A stretch of DNA of 64,000 nucleotides from Streptomyces liliiviolaceus. Lineage in GTDB: Bacteria; Actinomycetota; Actinomycetes; Streptomycetales; Streptomycetaceae. A model generated the notes under the pieces. The model saw only the letters and a list, made by a program, of their open reading frames with translations. It did not search any database and was not told where the DNA came from. Positions 51,467 to 60,596 of this stretch are shown piece by piece (the stretch's first letter is position 1; each line of letters begins with the position of its first letter). The stretch spans positions 2,914,001 through 2,978,000 of the forward strand of contig NZ_JAGPYQ010000001.1 of assembly GCF_018070025.1 (NCBI RefSeq). The letters are read 5' to 3'. The position numbers and the translations under genes are program-made.

Positions 51467-52209
51467 CCGCGCCGGTGTTCGTGGTCGACGAGGTGCCCGG
51501 CGGGCCGCAGTTCGTGCTCGACGGGTCCGAAGGGCGGCACGCCGTGTCCGTGAAGCGGCTGCGCACCGGTGAGGACGTGGTCCTCACCGACGGGCGGGGC
51601 CGCTGGGCCGAGGGTGTCGTCATGACGGCCGAGGGCAAGGACCGGCTCGTCGTGGCGGACCTCCACGTGATCCACGAGGAGCCGCTGCCCGCCCCCCGTA
51701 TCACCGTCGTGCAGGCGCTGCCCAAGGGCGACCGGGGTGAACTCGCCGTCGAGACCATGTCGGAGACCGGCGTCGACGCGATCGTCCCCTGGGCGGCGTC
51801 GCGTTGCATCACGCAGTGGAAGGGTGAGCGGGGGCTCAAGGCCCTGGCGAAGTGGCGGGCCACCGCGCGGGAGGCGGGCAAGCAGTCGCGGCGGGTGCGG
51901 TTCGCGGAGGTCGCGGACGCGATGTCGACGAAGCAGGTTGCGGCGTTTCTCGCCAAAGCGGAGTTCGCGGCGGTGCTGCACGAGGACCGGGGGTATCCCG
52001 GTGAGCCCCTCGCCACCGTCGAGTTGCCCGTCGCCGGGTCGATCGTGCTCGTCGTCGGGCCCGAAGGGGGCGTGTCTCCCGAGGAGTTGTCGATGTTCGC
52101 CGAGGCCGGGGCGCGGGTGTGCCGGCTGGGGCGCAGTGTGTTGCGTACGTCGACGGCGGGGACGGCAGCGGTGGCGCTGCTGCTGGGCCGGACGGGGCGC
52201 TGGTCGTAG
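51463..52209 (+). CDS. rsmE: 16S rRNA (uracil-1498-N3) methyltransferase
   Basis: 248 residues. Methylates U1498 in the decoding site of the small subunit. The N-terminal PUA-like domain is followed by an alpha/beta-knot SPOUT domain: ITVVQALPKGDRGELAVETMSETGVDAIVPW, KWRATAREAGKQSRR, SIVLVVGPEGGVSPEEL and LGRSVLRTSTAG. Translation is coupled to the NMO gene (ATGA). dnaJ and rsmE are commonly close neighbours in bacteria. Confidence 0.95.
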   Translation: MTAPVFVVDEVPGGPQFVLDGSEGRHAVSVKRLRTGEDVVLTDGRGRWAEGVVMTAEGKDRLVVADLHVIHEEPLPAPRITVVQALPKGDRGELAVETMSETGVDAIVPWAASRCITQWKGERGLKALAKWRATAREAGKQSRRVRFAEVADAMSTKQVAAFLAKAEFAAVLHEDRGYPGEPLATVELPVAGSIVLVVGPEGGVSPEELSMFAEAGARVCRLGRSVLRTSTAGTAAVALLLGRTGRWS

Positions 52210-52216
52210 CTTTTTT

Positions 52217-52398
52217 CGCCCCCGCCGCCCCTACCCGTTCCCGTCCACGCAGGGGGCTGCGCCCCTCGCCCCCTTATCGCGCTTCGCGCTCGTCCTCAAA
52301 CGCCGGACGGGCTGAGATACCCAGGGGCGCGGGGAACTGCGCGGCCCGCCCCCACCGGACCCGCAGACGACGTACCTAGCCTGTCCGGCGTTTGAGGA
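52217..52398. repeat. Second repeat B with repeat A nested in its apex
   Basis: 52217-52313 matches 46032-46128 at 95 of 97 positions. The inner arms TCCTCAAACGCCGGA (52293) and its complement (52384) are kept. Between them, where the first copy has a short loop, about 60 bp contain a repeat A copy in reverse (AGGGGCGCGGGGAACTGCGC, 52323-52375). The outer right arm of B is missing. Confidence 0.85.
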
Positions 52399-52488
52399 CA
52401 AGGGGGTTCGGGGGCAATGTCCCCGAGAGGGTGAGCGTGGCCGCATGGGGTCTACCGCGTCGGCGCGAGCAGTGGCACGCTGCCGTGC

Positions 52489-53019
52489 ATGCGGGCACTG
52501 AGGCGTATACGGCACCGCGGCCCGGCGATCGCCCTGGCCGCCGTCTCGGCCGTGTTCGCGCTGGTCGCGTGTGAACCGGGCGACGGCCTGAACACCGCGG
52601 CCGTCGCGATCACCACCGACCAGAAGGGCACGAGCGAGCTGGAGAAGCGGGGCGTCGACGTGAAGTGGCTCACCTGCACCGCCTCGTACGGCGAGAAGGG
52701 CGAACCCACACCCTCCGCGAGCGTGCACAACGTGGCGTCCGTCGACTGCACGGGCGAGACCAAGGACGGCCAGGACATCAGCATCAAGGGCAAGGTGACG
52801 CAGGAGATCGACGGCACCTGCGTACGCGGCGACCTCACCGCCACGGTGGACGGCAAGGAAGTGTTCCGCGTGAACGTCCTCGGCAATTGCCAGGCGAGTA
52901 CGCCGCCCGTCGACAACCCGACGACTCCGCCGCCCGACCAGCCCGGCGCGACCGTCACCGTCACCCGGACCGTGACCGTGTATCCGAACCCGAGTTGCTC
53001 CTGCATCTCGGGAAAGTGA
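52489..53019 (+). CDS. Probable lipoprotein with Thr/Pro-rich tail
   Basis: 176 residues. The basic N-terminus (MRALRRIRHRGP), hydrophobic core and lipobox LVAC (Cys28) predict a lipoprotein. The mature part is a compact beta-like domain with paired cysteines (LTCTASYGEKGEP, SVDCTGETKDGQDISIKGKVTQEIDGTCVRGDLTA, NVLGNC). A Pro/Thr/Val-rich tail follows (TVTVTRTVTVYPN), ending in CSCISGK. The function is unknown. It precedes the tricorn gene, with a separate leaderless-type signal for the latter. Confidence 0.75.
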   Translation: MRALRRIRHRGPAIALAAVSAVFALVACEPGDGLNTAAVAITTDQKGTSELEKRGVDVKWLTCTASYGEKGEPTPSASVHNVASVDCTGETKDGQDISIKGKVTQEIDGTCVRGDLTATVDGKEVFRVNVLGNCQASTPPVDNPTTPPPDQPGATVTVTRTVTVYPNPSCSCISGK

Positions 53020-53098
53020 TCAATGCGACGAAGCGGCCGGCCCGGGGAAGTGATCGAAAGCTCTGGTCGCGGCCGGGACGGCTGCATAGGGTGATCGG

Positions 53099-56000
53099 GT
53101 GACACAGCCTGCATCCGCATCCGCCGCATCCGCCGCGACCTCCGCGTATCTCCGGTATCCGCACCTGCACGGTGAGTTGATCGCCTTCACCGCCGAGGAC
53201 GACGTCTGGGTGGCGCCGCTCGACGGCGGCCGTGCCTGGCGGGTCAGTGCCGACAACGTTCCCGTGAACCATCCACGGATCTCCCCGGACGGGGCGACCG
53301 TCGCCTGGACCTCGACCCGCGACGGCGCCCCCGAGGTGCACATCGCCCCCGTCGACGGAGGCTCCAGCACCCGCCTGACGTACTGGGGCAGTTGGAAGAC
53401 CCAGGTGCGCGGCTGGACCCCCGAGGGGGAGGTGCTCGCGCTCAGCTCGCAGGGCCAGGCGAGCCTGCGCCGCAGCTGGGCCCGCGCCATCCCGCTCGAC
53501 GGCGGACCCGCGACCACCCTCCCGTACGGGCCCGTCGGCGATGTGGTCCGCGGCCCCGGCGGCACCGTCCTGCTGTCCGCGCCCATGGGCCGCGAGGCCG
53601 CCTGGTGGAAGCGCTACCGGGGCGGCACCGCGGGCAAGCTGTGGATCGACCGGGAGAGCGAAGGTGAGGGGGAGCGCGGCGAGTTCGTACGGCTGCACGC
53701 CGATCTCGACGGGAACCTCGAATATCCGTCGTGGGTCGGGGAGCGGGTCGTCTTCCTCTCCGACCACGAAGGCGTGGGAGCCGTCTACTCCTCCCTCGCC
53801 GACGGATCGGACCTGCGGCGGCACACCGGGATCGAGGGCTTCTACGCGCGGCACGCCTCCACCGACGGGACCCGCGTCGTGTACGCGTCCGCCGGTGAGC
53901 TGTGGATCCTCGACGACCTCGACGGGGCCGAGCCGCGCAGGCTCGACATCCGGCTCGGCGGCCAGCGCGTCGATCTTCAGCCCCATCCGGTGAACGCCTC
54001 CCGCTGGTTCGGCGCCGCCGCCCCCGACCACACCGGCCGCGGCAGCGCGGTCGCCGTGCGCGGAGCCGTCCACTGGGTCACCCACCGCTCGGGCCCCGCC
54101 CGCGCGCTCGCCGCCGAACAGGGCGTACGGGCCAGGCTGCCCCGCACCTTCCGCGCCGACGGCGAGGAGCACGTGGTGTGGGCGACCGACGCGGAGGGCG
54201 ACGACGCGCTGGAGTTCGCCCCGGCGACCGGCGTGGCCCCCGGCGCGACCCCGCGCAGGCTCGCCGCCGGACAGCTCGGCCGCGTCCTCGGGCTCGCGAT
54301 GGCACCCGACGGCAGCCGCGCCGCGGTCGCCTCGCACGACGGCCGCGTCCTGCTCGTCGAGCGCGAGACCGGCGAGGTCCGCGAGGTCGACCGCAGCGAG
54401 GACGGCGAGGTCTCCGGGCTCGTCTTCTCGCCCGACTCGGCCTGGCTGGCCTGGTCGCACCCCGGCCCGCGCCCGCTGCGCCAGCTCAAGCTCGCCAACA
54501 CCGCCGACCTGTCGGTGACCGAGGCGACACCGCTGCGATTCCGCGACTACGCGCCCGCGTTCACCCTCGACGGGAAGCATCTGGCCTTCCTGTCCGCGCG
54601 GTCCTTCGACCCCGTCTACGACGAGCACGTCTTCGACCTCGCCTTCGTCGGCGGCTCCCGGCCGCATCTCATCACCCTCGCCGCCACCACCCCCTCGCCC
54701 TTCGGACCCCAGCGGCACGGGCGGCCCTTCGAGGCGCCCGACAAGGACGAGACACCCGACAGCGAGGGCTCCCCGGCCACCCGGATCGACCTCGAAGGAC
54801 TCGGCGACCGCATCGTGCCGTTCCCCGTCGAGGCCGCCCGCTACAGCGCGCTGCGGGCCGCCAAGGACGGACTGCTGTGGCTGCGGCACCCCGTGCGCGG
54901 TGTGCTGGGCGCCTCCCGCGCCACCCCCGACGACCCGGACCCCAAGACCGACCTGGAGCGCTACGACCTCGCCCAGCAGCGCATCGAGCACCTCGCCTCG
55001 GACGCCGACGGCTTCATGGTCACCGGCGACGGCAAGCGGATCCTGCTGTGGACCGACGGCAAACTGAAGGTCGTACCGAGCGACCGGCGCGCCTCGAACG
55101 ACGACGAGAGCGACACCAACATCACGGTCGACCTGTCGCGCATCCGCCAGAGCGTCGACCCGGCCGCCGAGTGGCGACAGATGTACGACGAGACCGGCCG
55201 CCTCATGCGCGACAACTTCTGGCGCCCCGACCTGGGCGGCACCGACTGGGACGGCGTACTGGACCGCTACCGTCCCGTCCTCGCACGGGTCGCCACCCAC
55301 GACGACCTGGTCGACCTCCTCTGGGAGGTGCAGGGCGAACTCGGCACCTCGCACGCGTACGTCATGCCGCGCGGCGGGTTCGGGCACGGGGAACGGCAGG
55401 GGTTGCTGGGCGCCGACATCTCCCGCCACGAGGACGGCCCGCAGGGGGCGCCCCTGTGGCGTATCGACCGCATCCTGCCGTCGGAGACCTCCGACCCCGA
55501 CGCGCAGTCGCCGCTCGCCGCGCCCGGGGTCGCGGTGCGCGCGGGCGACGCCATCGTGGCCGTCTCCGGGCAGCCCGTCGACCCGGTCGCCGGGCCCTGG
55601 CCGTTGCTCGTCGGCACGGCCGGCAAGCCCGTCGAGCTGACGATCTCCCCGGCGGGCGGCGGCGATCCGCGGCACGCGGTGGTCGTGCCGATGTCCGACG
55701 AGGAGCCGCTGCGCTACCACGCGTGGGTCGCCGACCGGCGCGCCTATGTGCACGAGAAGTCCGGCGGACGGCTCGGATATCTGCACGTGCCCGACATGCA
55801 GGCGCCCGGCTGGGCGCAGATTCACCGCGATCTGCGGATCGAGGTGGCGCGGGAGGGTCTTGTCGTGGACGTCCGCGAGAACCGGGGCGGGCACACCTCG
55901 CAGCTCGTCATCGAGAAGCTCGCCCGGCGGATCGTCGGCTGGGACCTCGCGCGCGGGATGCGGGCGACGAGCTATCCCGAGGACGCGCCCCGCGGGCCCG

Positions 56001-56359
56001 TCGTGGCCGTCGCCAACGAGTTCTCCGGGTCGGACGGGGACATCGTGAACGCGGCGATCAAGGCGCTCGGGATCGGGCCCGTCGTCGGTACGCGCACGTG
56101 GGGCGGGGTCGTCGGGATCGACAGCCGGTACCGGCTGGTCGACGGGACGCTGGTCACCCAGCCCAAGTACGCGTTCTGGCTTGAGGGGTACGAGTGGGGG
56201 GTGGAGAACCACGGCGTCGATCCGGACGTCGAGGTCGTCCAGACGCCTCAGGACTACGCCGCCGGGCGGGATGTTCAGCTTGACGAGGCTGTGCGGATTG
56301 CGCTGGCGGCGCTCGCCGACAACCCGTCGAAGGTGGCTCCGGAGTTGCCGGGGGCGTGA
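53099..56359 (+). CDS. Tricorn-like protease (S41 family)
   Basis: 1086 residues, near the length of archaeal tricorn, which breaks down peptides released by the proteasome. Residues 1-640 are a beta-propeller region (LHGELIAFTAEDDVWVAPLDGGRAWRVS and repeated WD/TolB-like strands). Then follow a C1 domain, a PDZ domain (VRAGDAIVAVSGQPVDPVAGPWPLL) and the catalytic S41 domain. Visible catalytic residues are H752 in GELGTSHAYV and S978-D979 in NEFSGSDGDI. GTG 53099 lies 6 nt after TAGGGT with no Shine-Dalgarno. Streptomyces has proteasomes, so a role downstream of them is plausible. Confidence 0.92.
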   Translation: MTQPASASAASAATSAYLRYPHLHGELIAFTAEDDVWVAPLDGGRAWRVSADNVPVNHPRISPDGATVAWTSTRDGAPEVHIAPVDGGSSTRLTYWGSWKTQVRGWTPEGEVLALSSQGQASLRRSWARAIPLDGGPATTLPYGPVGDVVRGPGGTVLLSAPMGREAAWWKRYRGGTAGKLWIDRESEGEGERGEFVRLHADLDGNLEYPSWVGERVVFLSDHEGVGAVYSSLADGSDLRRHTGIEGFYARHASTDGTRVVYASAGELWILDDLDGAEPRRLDIRLGGQRVDLQPHPVNASRWFGAAAPDHTGRGSAVAVRGAVHWVTHRSGPARALAAEQGVRARLPRTFRADGEEHVVWATDAEGDDALEFAPATGVAPGATPRRLAAGQLGRVLGLAMAPDGSRAAVASHDGRVLLVERETGEVREVDRSEDGEVSGLVFSPDSAWLAWSHPGPRPLRQLKLANTADLSVTEATPLRFRDYAPAFTLDGKHLAFLSARSFDPVYDEHVFDLAFVGGSRPHLITLAATTPSPFGPQRHGRPFEAPDKDETPDSEGSPATRIDLEGLGDRIVPFPVEAARYSALRAAKDGLLWLRHPVRGVLGASRATPDDPDPKTDLERYDLAQQRIEHLASDADGFMVTGDGKRILLWTDGKLKVVPSDRRASNDDESDTNITVDLSRIRQSVDPAAEWRQMYDETGRLMRDNFWRPDLGGTDWDGVLDRYRPVLARVATHDDLVDLLWEVQGELGTSHAYVMPRGGFGHGERQGLLGADISRHEDGPQGAPLWRIDRILPSETSDPDAQSPLAAPGVAVRAGDAIVAVSGQPVDPVAGPWPLLVGTAGKPVELTISPAGGGDPRHAVVVPMSDEEPLRYHAWVADRRAYVHEKSGGRLGYLHVPDMQAPGWAQIHRDLRIEVAREGLVVDVRENRGGHTSQLVIEKLARRIVGWDLARGMRATSYPEDAPRGPVVAVANEFSGSDGDIVNAAIKALGIGPVVGTRTWGGVVGIDSRYRLVDGTLVTQPKYAFWLEGYEWGVENHGVDPDVEVVQTPQDYAAGRDVQLDEAVRIALAALADNPSKVAPELPGA

Positions 56360-56374
56360 GGGGTGGTTCGTCGG

Positions 56375-56470
56375 GTGCGGGTGCGGGTGCGGGTGCGTGG
56401 GGGCTGGTCGCGCAGTTCCCCGCGCCCCTCAAGGGCAAAAGACTGCGCCGTTCCCCGCGCCCCCAAGAAA
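56375..56470 (+). repeat. Hexamer repeat and two repeat A copies
   Basis: Four GTGCGG/GTGCGT hexamers at 56375-56398 are followed by two A motifs (GCGCAGTTCCCCGCGCCCCT at 56410-56429 and GCGCCGTTCCCCGCGCCCCC at 56445-56464). They lie between the tricorn and HIT genes. Confidence 0.85.
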
Positions 56471-56526
56471 ACGGCGCTCGGTACCATGCCGGGGCATCGA
56501 TCAACTCTGGCTGAGGAGGCTGCTCA

Positions 56527-56880
56527 ATGGCAGGGGAACCGCAGGACGACTGTCTGTTCTGCAAGATCGTCGGGGGGAAGATCCCGGCGACCGTCGTGCG
56601 TGAGACGGAGACGACTCTCGCCTTCCGGGACATAAACCCGCAGGCACCCACCCACATCCTGGTGATCCCGAAGGTCCATCACCCGGACGCCGCCTCCCTC
56701 GCCGCCGCCGAACCGGCGATCCTCGCCGACGTCGTGCGCGAGGCCGGTGAGGTCGCCGCCGAGGAGAAACTCGACAGCTACCGCCTCGTCTTCAACACCG
56801 GGAGCGGAGCCGGGCAGACCGTCTTCCACGCGCACGCCCACGTACTGGGCGGTCGCGGTCTGCAGTGGCCCCCCGGATAG
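56527..56880 (+). CDS. HIT family hydrolase (HINT-like)
   Basis: 117 residues with the histidine triad HAHAHVLGG at 101-109, a Zn-binding-like CLFCKI at 9-14, and RDINPQAPTHILVIPKVH. Hydrolyses nucleoside phosphoramidates such as AMP-lysine or AMP-N-alanine; the natural substrate is not certain. ATG 56527 has GAGGAGG at about 8 nt. RNase Z follows after 21 nt. Confidence 0.95.
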   Translation: MAGEPQDDCLFCKIVGGKIPATVVRETETTLAFRDINPQAPTHILVIPKVHHPDAASLAAAEPAILADVVREAGEVAAEEKLDSYRLVFNTGSGAGQTVFHAHAHVLGGRGLQWPPG

Positions 56881-56901
56881 CGAGAAGCTGGACAACCCGA
56901 C

Positions 56902-57807
56902 GTGTCCGTACGTGAATTGGTGGTCCTCGGGACCGCCAGCCAGGTTCCCACCCGGCACCGCAACCACAACGGCTATCTGCTGCGCTGGGACGGCGAGGGC
57001 ATCCTCTTCGATCCCGGCGAGGGCACGCAGCGGCAGATGCTGCGGGCCGGGGTGGCCGCGCACGACCTGCACCGGATCTGCGTCACGCACTTCCACGGCG
57101 ACCACTCGCTGGGCCTGGCCGGGGTGATCCAGCGGATCAACCTCGACCGGGTGCCGCACGGGATCAGCGCGCACTATCCGCGCTCCGGGCAGAAGTTCTT
57201 CGACCGGCTGCGGTACGCGACCGCCTACCGCGAGACGGTCGCGCTCACCGAGGCCCCGGTGGACGCCGACGGGGTCCTCGCGGCCACGAAGACGTACGAG
57301 CTGGAGGCCCGGAAGCTGTCGCATCCCGTCGAGTCGTACGGCTACCGGCTCGTCGAGCCCGACGGGCGGCGGATGCTGGGCGACCGCCTGGCCGCGCACG
57401 GGATCAAGGGCCCGGACGTGGGGCGGATCCAGCGGGAGGGGGCCCTCGGGGACGTCCTGCTCGACGACGTCAGCGAGGTGCGGCGCGGACAGCGGTTCGC
57501 GTTCGTCATGGACACCCGGCTGTGCGACGGGGTGTACGCCCTCGCCGAGGGCTGCGACCTGCTCGTCATCGAGTCGACGTTCCTGGACGAGGACGTGCGG
57601 CTCGCCGTCGACCACGGTCATCTGACCGCCGGGCAGGCGGCCACCGTGGCGCGGGACGCGGGCGTACGGCATCTGGTGCTCACGCACTTCAGTCAGCGGT
57701 ACTCCGATCCTGAGGAGTTCGAGCGGCAGGCGCGGGCCGCCGGGTTCGAGGGGGAGCTGACCGTGGCGCACGATCTGCTGAGGGTGCCGGTTCCGAAGCG
57801 TCGGTAA
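56902..57807 (+). CDS. rnz: Ribonuclease Z
   Basis: 301 residues. Removes the 3' trailer of tRNAs that lack an encoded CCA; both tRNA genes in this window are of that type. The zinc motif is [10 protein letters not shown] (63-68), with further ligands in [11 protein letters not shown] and [10 protein letters not shown]. The long exosite loop is present ([31 protein letters not shown]). GTG 56902 is the start, 21 nt after the HIT gene stop. Confidence 0.95.
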   Translation: MSVRELVVLGTASQVPTRHRNHNGYLLRWDGEGILFDPGEGTQRQMLRAGVAAHDLHRICVTHFHGDHSLGLAGVIQRINLDRVPHGISAHYPRSGQKFFDRLRYATAYRETVALTEAPVDADGVLAATKTYELEARKLSHPVESYGYRLVEPDGRRMLGDRLAAHGIKGPDVGRIQREGALGDVLLDDVSEVRRGQRFAFVMDTRLCDGVYALAEGCDLLVIESTFLDEDVRLAVDHGHLTAGQAATVARDAGVRHLVLTHFSQRYSDPEEFERQARAAGFEGELTVAHDLLRVPVPKRR

Positions 57808-57827
57808 AACACCCGTACCATGCTTCG

Positions 57828-58868
57828 ATGCCCCTCCCCAAAGCTGAACTGCACCTGCACATCGAAGGCACGCTGGAGCCCGAGCTGGCTTTCGCCCTGG
57901 CGGCCCGCAACGGGATCACGCTGCCGTACGCGGACACGGACGAGCTGCGCAAGGCGTACGAGTTCACCGATCTGCAGTCGTTCCTGAACCTGTACTACGG
58001 GCTCATGGCCGTGCTGCGGACCGAGGACGACTTCGCGGACCTCGCCGACGCGTACCTCGCGCGCGCCGCCGCCCAGGGCGTGCGGCACGCGGAGATCTTC
58101 TTCGACCCGCAGGCGCACCTCGCGCGGGGCGTCGACATCGGCACGGTGGTGGAAGGGCTCGGGCGGGCGCTCGACCGATGGGGGTCCCCCCGCTCGAACG
58201 AAGCCGAGAGTGGGGGAGAGGCCGCGCACGGCATCTCCACCCAGCTGATCATGTGCTTCCTGCGCGACGAGTCCGCCGGGTCCGCGCTGGAAACCCTGGA
58301 GGCCGCGAAGCCGTATCTGGCGCCGGGAGGACCGATCGTCGGCGTCGGACTCGACTCCGCCGAGGTCGGGCACCCGCCGGCGAAGTTCCGCGAGGTGTAC
58401 GAGGCCGCCGCCGCGCTCGGCCTGCGCCGGGTCGCGCACGCGGGCGAGGAGGGGCCGCCCGCGTACGTCACCGAGGCGCTCGACGTGCTCGGGGTCGAGC
58501 GGATCGACCACGGGCTGCGCTGCATGGAGGACCCGGAACTGGTGGCCCGGCTGGTGCGGGAGCAGGTGCCGCTGACGCTGTGCCCCCTGTCCAACGTACG
58601 GCTGCGGGCCGTCGACGTACTTGCGGACCACCCGCTGCCCGCGATGCTCGACGCGGGACTGCTGTGCACGGTCAACTCCGACGACCCCGCGTACTTCGGC
58701 GGCTACGCCGGGGACAACTTCGACGCCGTGCGTACGGCGCTCGGGCTCTCCCCGGAGCGGCTGCGCGCACTGGCCCGGAACTCGTTCACCGCGTCGTTCC
58801 TCGAACACGACGAGGAACGACGGGCCCGGTACCTCGCCGAGGTGGAGGCGTACGAGTTCGGAGCCTGA
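57828..58868 (+). CDS. add: Adenosine deaminase with a repeat-encoded insert
   Basis: 346 residues. Deaminates adenosine to inosine in purine salvage. Zinc ligands and catalytic residues are visible: AELHLHIEG (H9, H11), RVAHAGEE and NSDDPAYFGGYAG. The conserved fold is intact. Residues about 118-131 (WGSPRSNEAESGGE) are encoded by repeat C and are not expected from the family, where the flanks join directly. ATG 57828 has TACCAT 6 nt upstream and no Shine-Dalgarno. Confidence 0.95.
   Translation: MPLPKAELHLHIEGTLEPELAFALAARNGITLPYADTDELRKAYEFTDLQSFLNLYYGLMAVLRTEDDFADLADAYLARAAAQGVRHAEIFFDPQAHLARGVDIGTVVEGLGRALDRWGSPRSNEAESGGEAAHGISTQLIMCFLRDESAGSALETLEAAKPYLAPGGPIVGVGLDSAEVGHPPAKFREVYEAAAALGLRRVAHAGEEGPPAYVTEALDVLGVERIDHGLRCMEDPELVARLVREQVPLTLCPLSNVRLRAVDVLADHPLPAMLDAGLLCTVNSDDPAYFGGYAGDNFDAVRTALGLSPERLRALARNSFTASFLEHDEERRARYLAEVEAYEFGA
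58179..58220. repeat. Repeat C inserted in the add gene
   Basis: A 42-bp palindromic element: TCCCCC pairs with GGGGGA and CTCG with CGAG around AACGAAGC. It begins TGGGGGTCCCCCCGCTCGAA. It keeps the add reading frame. From memory the same element is dispersed in other Streptomyces genomes. Confidence 0.8.
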
Positions 58869-58896
58869 GGGGATCCGGTGGGCCGGCGGCGGTGGC

Positions 58897-60237
58897 TCAG
58901 GGCGCGGGTGCCGAGGGTGACGTGCCCGAGTTCTGGGGGCCCGCAGTGTCGAACTCCTGCTGCGCGGGATGGGGTTGGTCCACGGTGATCTCCACCACGG
59001 GCTGCTCCACGGGCACGGGCTGCTGCACCGGCTGATGCGCCGACTGCTCCACGGGGCCGCCGCGCAGGACCGGTTCCGGGCCCCGCACCACGGGGCCGCC
59101 CGTGGTGCGCACGGCCACCGCGGCCAGCGGCACGGCCAGCAGGAGCAGGACCGTCGCGAGCACCCAGCCCATCGCGGGATAGCCCGCCGCCGCCGAGAGC
59201 AGGCTGCCCGTCAGCGGGCCGCACGCGGTGCCGAGCGAGGACGCCGAGCCCGCCAGGACCGCCCAGCGGCCGTGCGGGTCGAGCGACGCGGCCAGGCTGA
59301 TCAGGTAGGAGAGGACCACCGGGTAGAGGGCGTTCCAGGCGATCTCGCCCACGGCGAAGCTCGTCAGACCGTCGGCGCCCGCGCTGACCACGATGCAGAC
59401 AGCGATCAGGACGGTGCCCGCGCCGACGGGCAGCGCCCGGCCGATCCGGGGCCCGAGCGCACCCGCGCACAGCACACCGAGCAGGCCCGCGCCGAGCGCC
59501 ACCGCGAAGACCACGCCGACCGTCGCCTCGCCCAGGCCCGCCTGCCGGGTCCCGATGTGGCTGCTGACGCCCCACAGGGAGTTCTGGACCAGGGACCAGC
59601 AGAGCATGGCCGCGGCGAGCACCAGGCCGGGGCGGCGGTACGGCAGCGGGGGCGGCGGCGTCGAAGCGGGGCGGTGGGCGGTCGCCGGGACCTCACCGGA
59701 CCTGGTGGGCAGATGGGCGGTCGCGGGCCACACGAGGGCCGCGGTGAGCGCGACCGCCGCGAGGGGCAGGCCGTGGCCCGGGCCCAGGTGGGGGACCGTC
59801 AGGTAGACGGCCGCCGCGAGGGCGGAGACGCTCAGCAGACCGAGGGTCGTGGTGCGGTGGGGGTCCCGCCGGGCGGCCGTACCGGCGGCGGCGACCGTGG
59901 TGGCCGTACCGGAGCCGAGGCCGCCGACCAGCGCGCCGGCGATGACGGTGGGCACGCTGGTCGACAGCGCGGCCGTGCCGTAGCCGAGCACGGCGAGCAG
60001 CAGGCCCGCGCGGGCCAGGCGGCGGGCGCCCAGCCGGTGGATCCGGGAGGCGAGGGCGAAGCCCGCCGCGGCCGAGCTGAGCAGCAGCAGACTGCCGACG
60101 GCACCGGCCTGGGTGGCGGAGAGGGGAAGGGCCGCGTCGAGTCTGCCGACGGTGGTGGGCAGCAGGTACGGGGCCAGATAGCCCGCCGTGAAAAGGGCGA
60201 CGAGGGGCCAGGACGGAGCGGTGGAGCGGGCGGACAC
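58897..60237 (-). CDS. MFS-type transporter
   Basis: 446 residues; GTG 60237 is preceded by AGGGA at 7 nt. It has about 12 membrane helices, with the half-way cytoplasmic linker around ATAHLPTRSGEVPATAHRPASTPPPPL. Family-like signs are RIHRLGARRLARAGL after helix 2 and ALGPRIGRALPVG after helix 8. The C-terminal 70 residues are Pro/Gln/Val-rich (PVQQPVPVEQPVVEITVDQP). The substrate is unknown; a sugar or drug efflux role would be typical. It converges with add and is divergent from the PfkB kinase gene. Confidence 0.88.
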   Translation of the reverse strand: MSARSTAPSWPLVALFTAGYLAPYLLPTTVGRLDAALPLSATQAGAVGSLLLLSSAAAGFALASRIHRLGARRLARAGLLLAVLGYGTAALSTSVPTVIAGALVGGLGSGTATTVAAAGTAARRDPHRTTTLGLLSVSALAAAVYLTVPHLGPGHGLPLAAVALTAALVWPATAHLPTRSGEVPATAHRPASTPPPPLPYRRPGLVLAAAMLCWSLVQNSLWGVSSHIGTRQAGLGEATVGVVFAVALGAGLLGVLCAGALGPRIGRALPVGAGTVLIAVCIVVSAGADGLTSFAVGEIAWNALYPVVLSYLISLAASLDPHGRWAVLAGSASSLGTACGPLTGSLLSAAAGYPAMGWVLATVLLLLAVPLAAVAVRTTGGPVVRGPEPVLRGGPVEQSAHQPVQQPVPVEQPVVEITVDQPHPAQQEFDTAGPQNSGTSPSAPAP

Positions 60238-60596
60238 GGGCGTTCCCTGGGCGTGCGGACGGAAAGGGGGGGGCCATGCGAAGGGGAGTTGGTGCGGCCG
60301 TCGACGGACAGGAACGCGCGGGCAATTTGTATCAAGCGGAAGGGCGGATTCGATAAGCCGGAGGATGTGATCTGGACCACTTGTTGTTTGGGAGATGTCG
60401 ACCCGGGTAACAGAGCGCGATTTCGACCCGTCCTGAGTCTGAACCGGAGCGGGAGCCGGAGCGGGAATCGGGGTGGGAGCCGGAGTGGGAACCGGCCTGT
60501 GGTCGACGGGACGCGAGGGCCCGGCGTGACCCTCCCCGCCCTGAAGAGCGTTTGGTGCACACTGGCCTGAATCCGCACCACTCAGGGGAGCGCACC
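60238..60596. promoter_or_regulatory. Divergent gap between MFS and PfkB genes, with 12-bp repeats
   Basis: 359 bp with no gene. 60441-60500 holds five degenerate 12-bp units (GAACCGGAGCGG, GAGCCGGAGCGG, GAATCGGGGTGG, GAGCCGGAGTGG, GAACCGGCCTGT). The AT-richer part (60305-60410) is the likely promoter area of the MFS gene. The promoter of the kinase gene could not be located. Confidence 0.5.

Noticed and set aside
52961..56212. Minus-strand open frame of 1083 codons antisense to the tricorn gene
   Set aside because: Lies wholly opposite a well-supported gene with catalytic motifs; Gly/Ala/Val/Arg-rich shadow with no domain.
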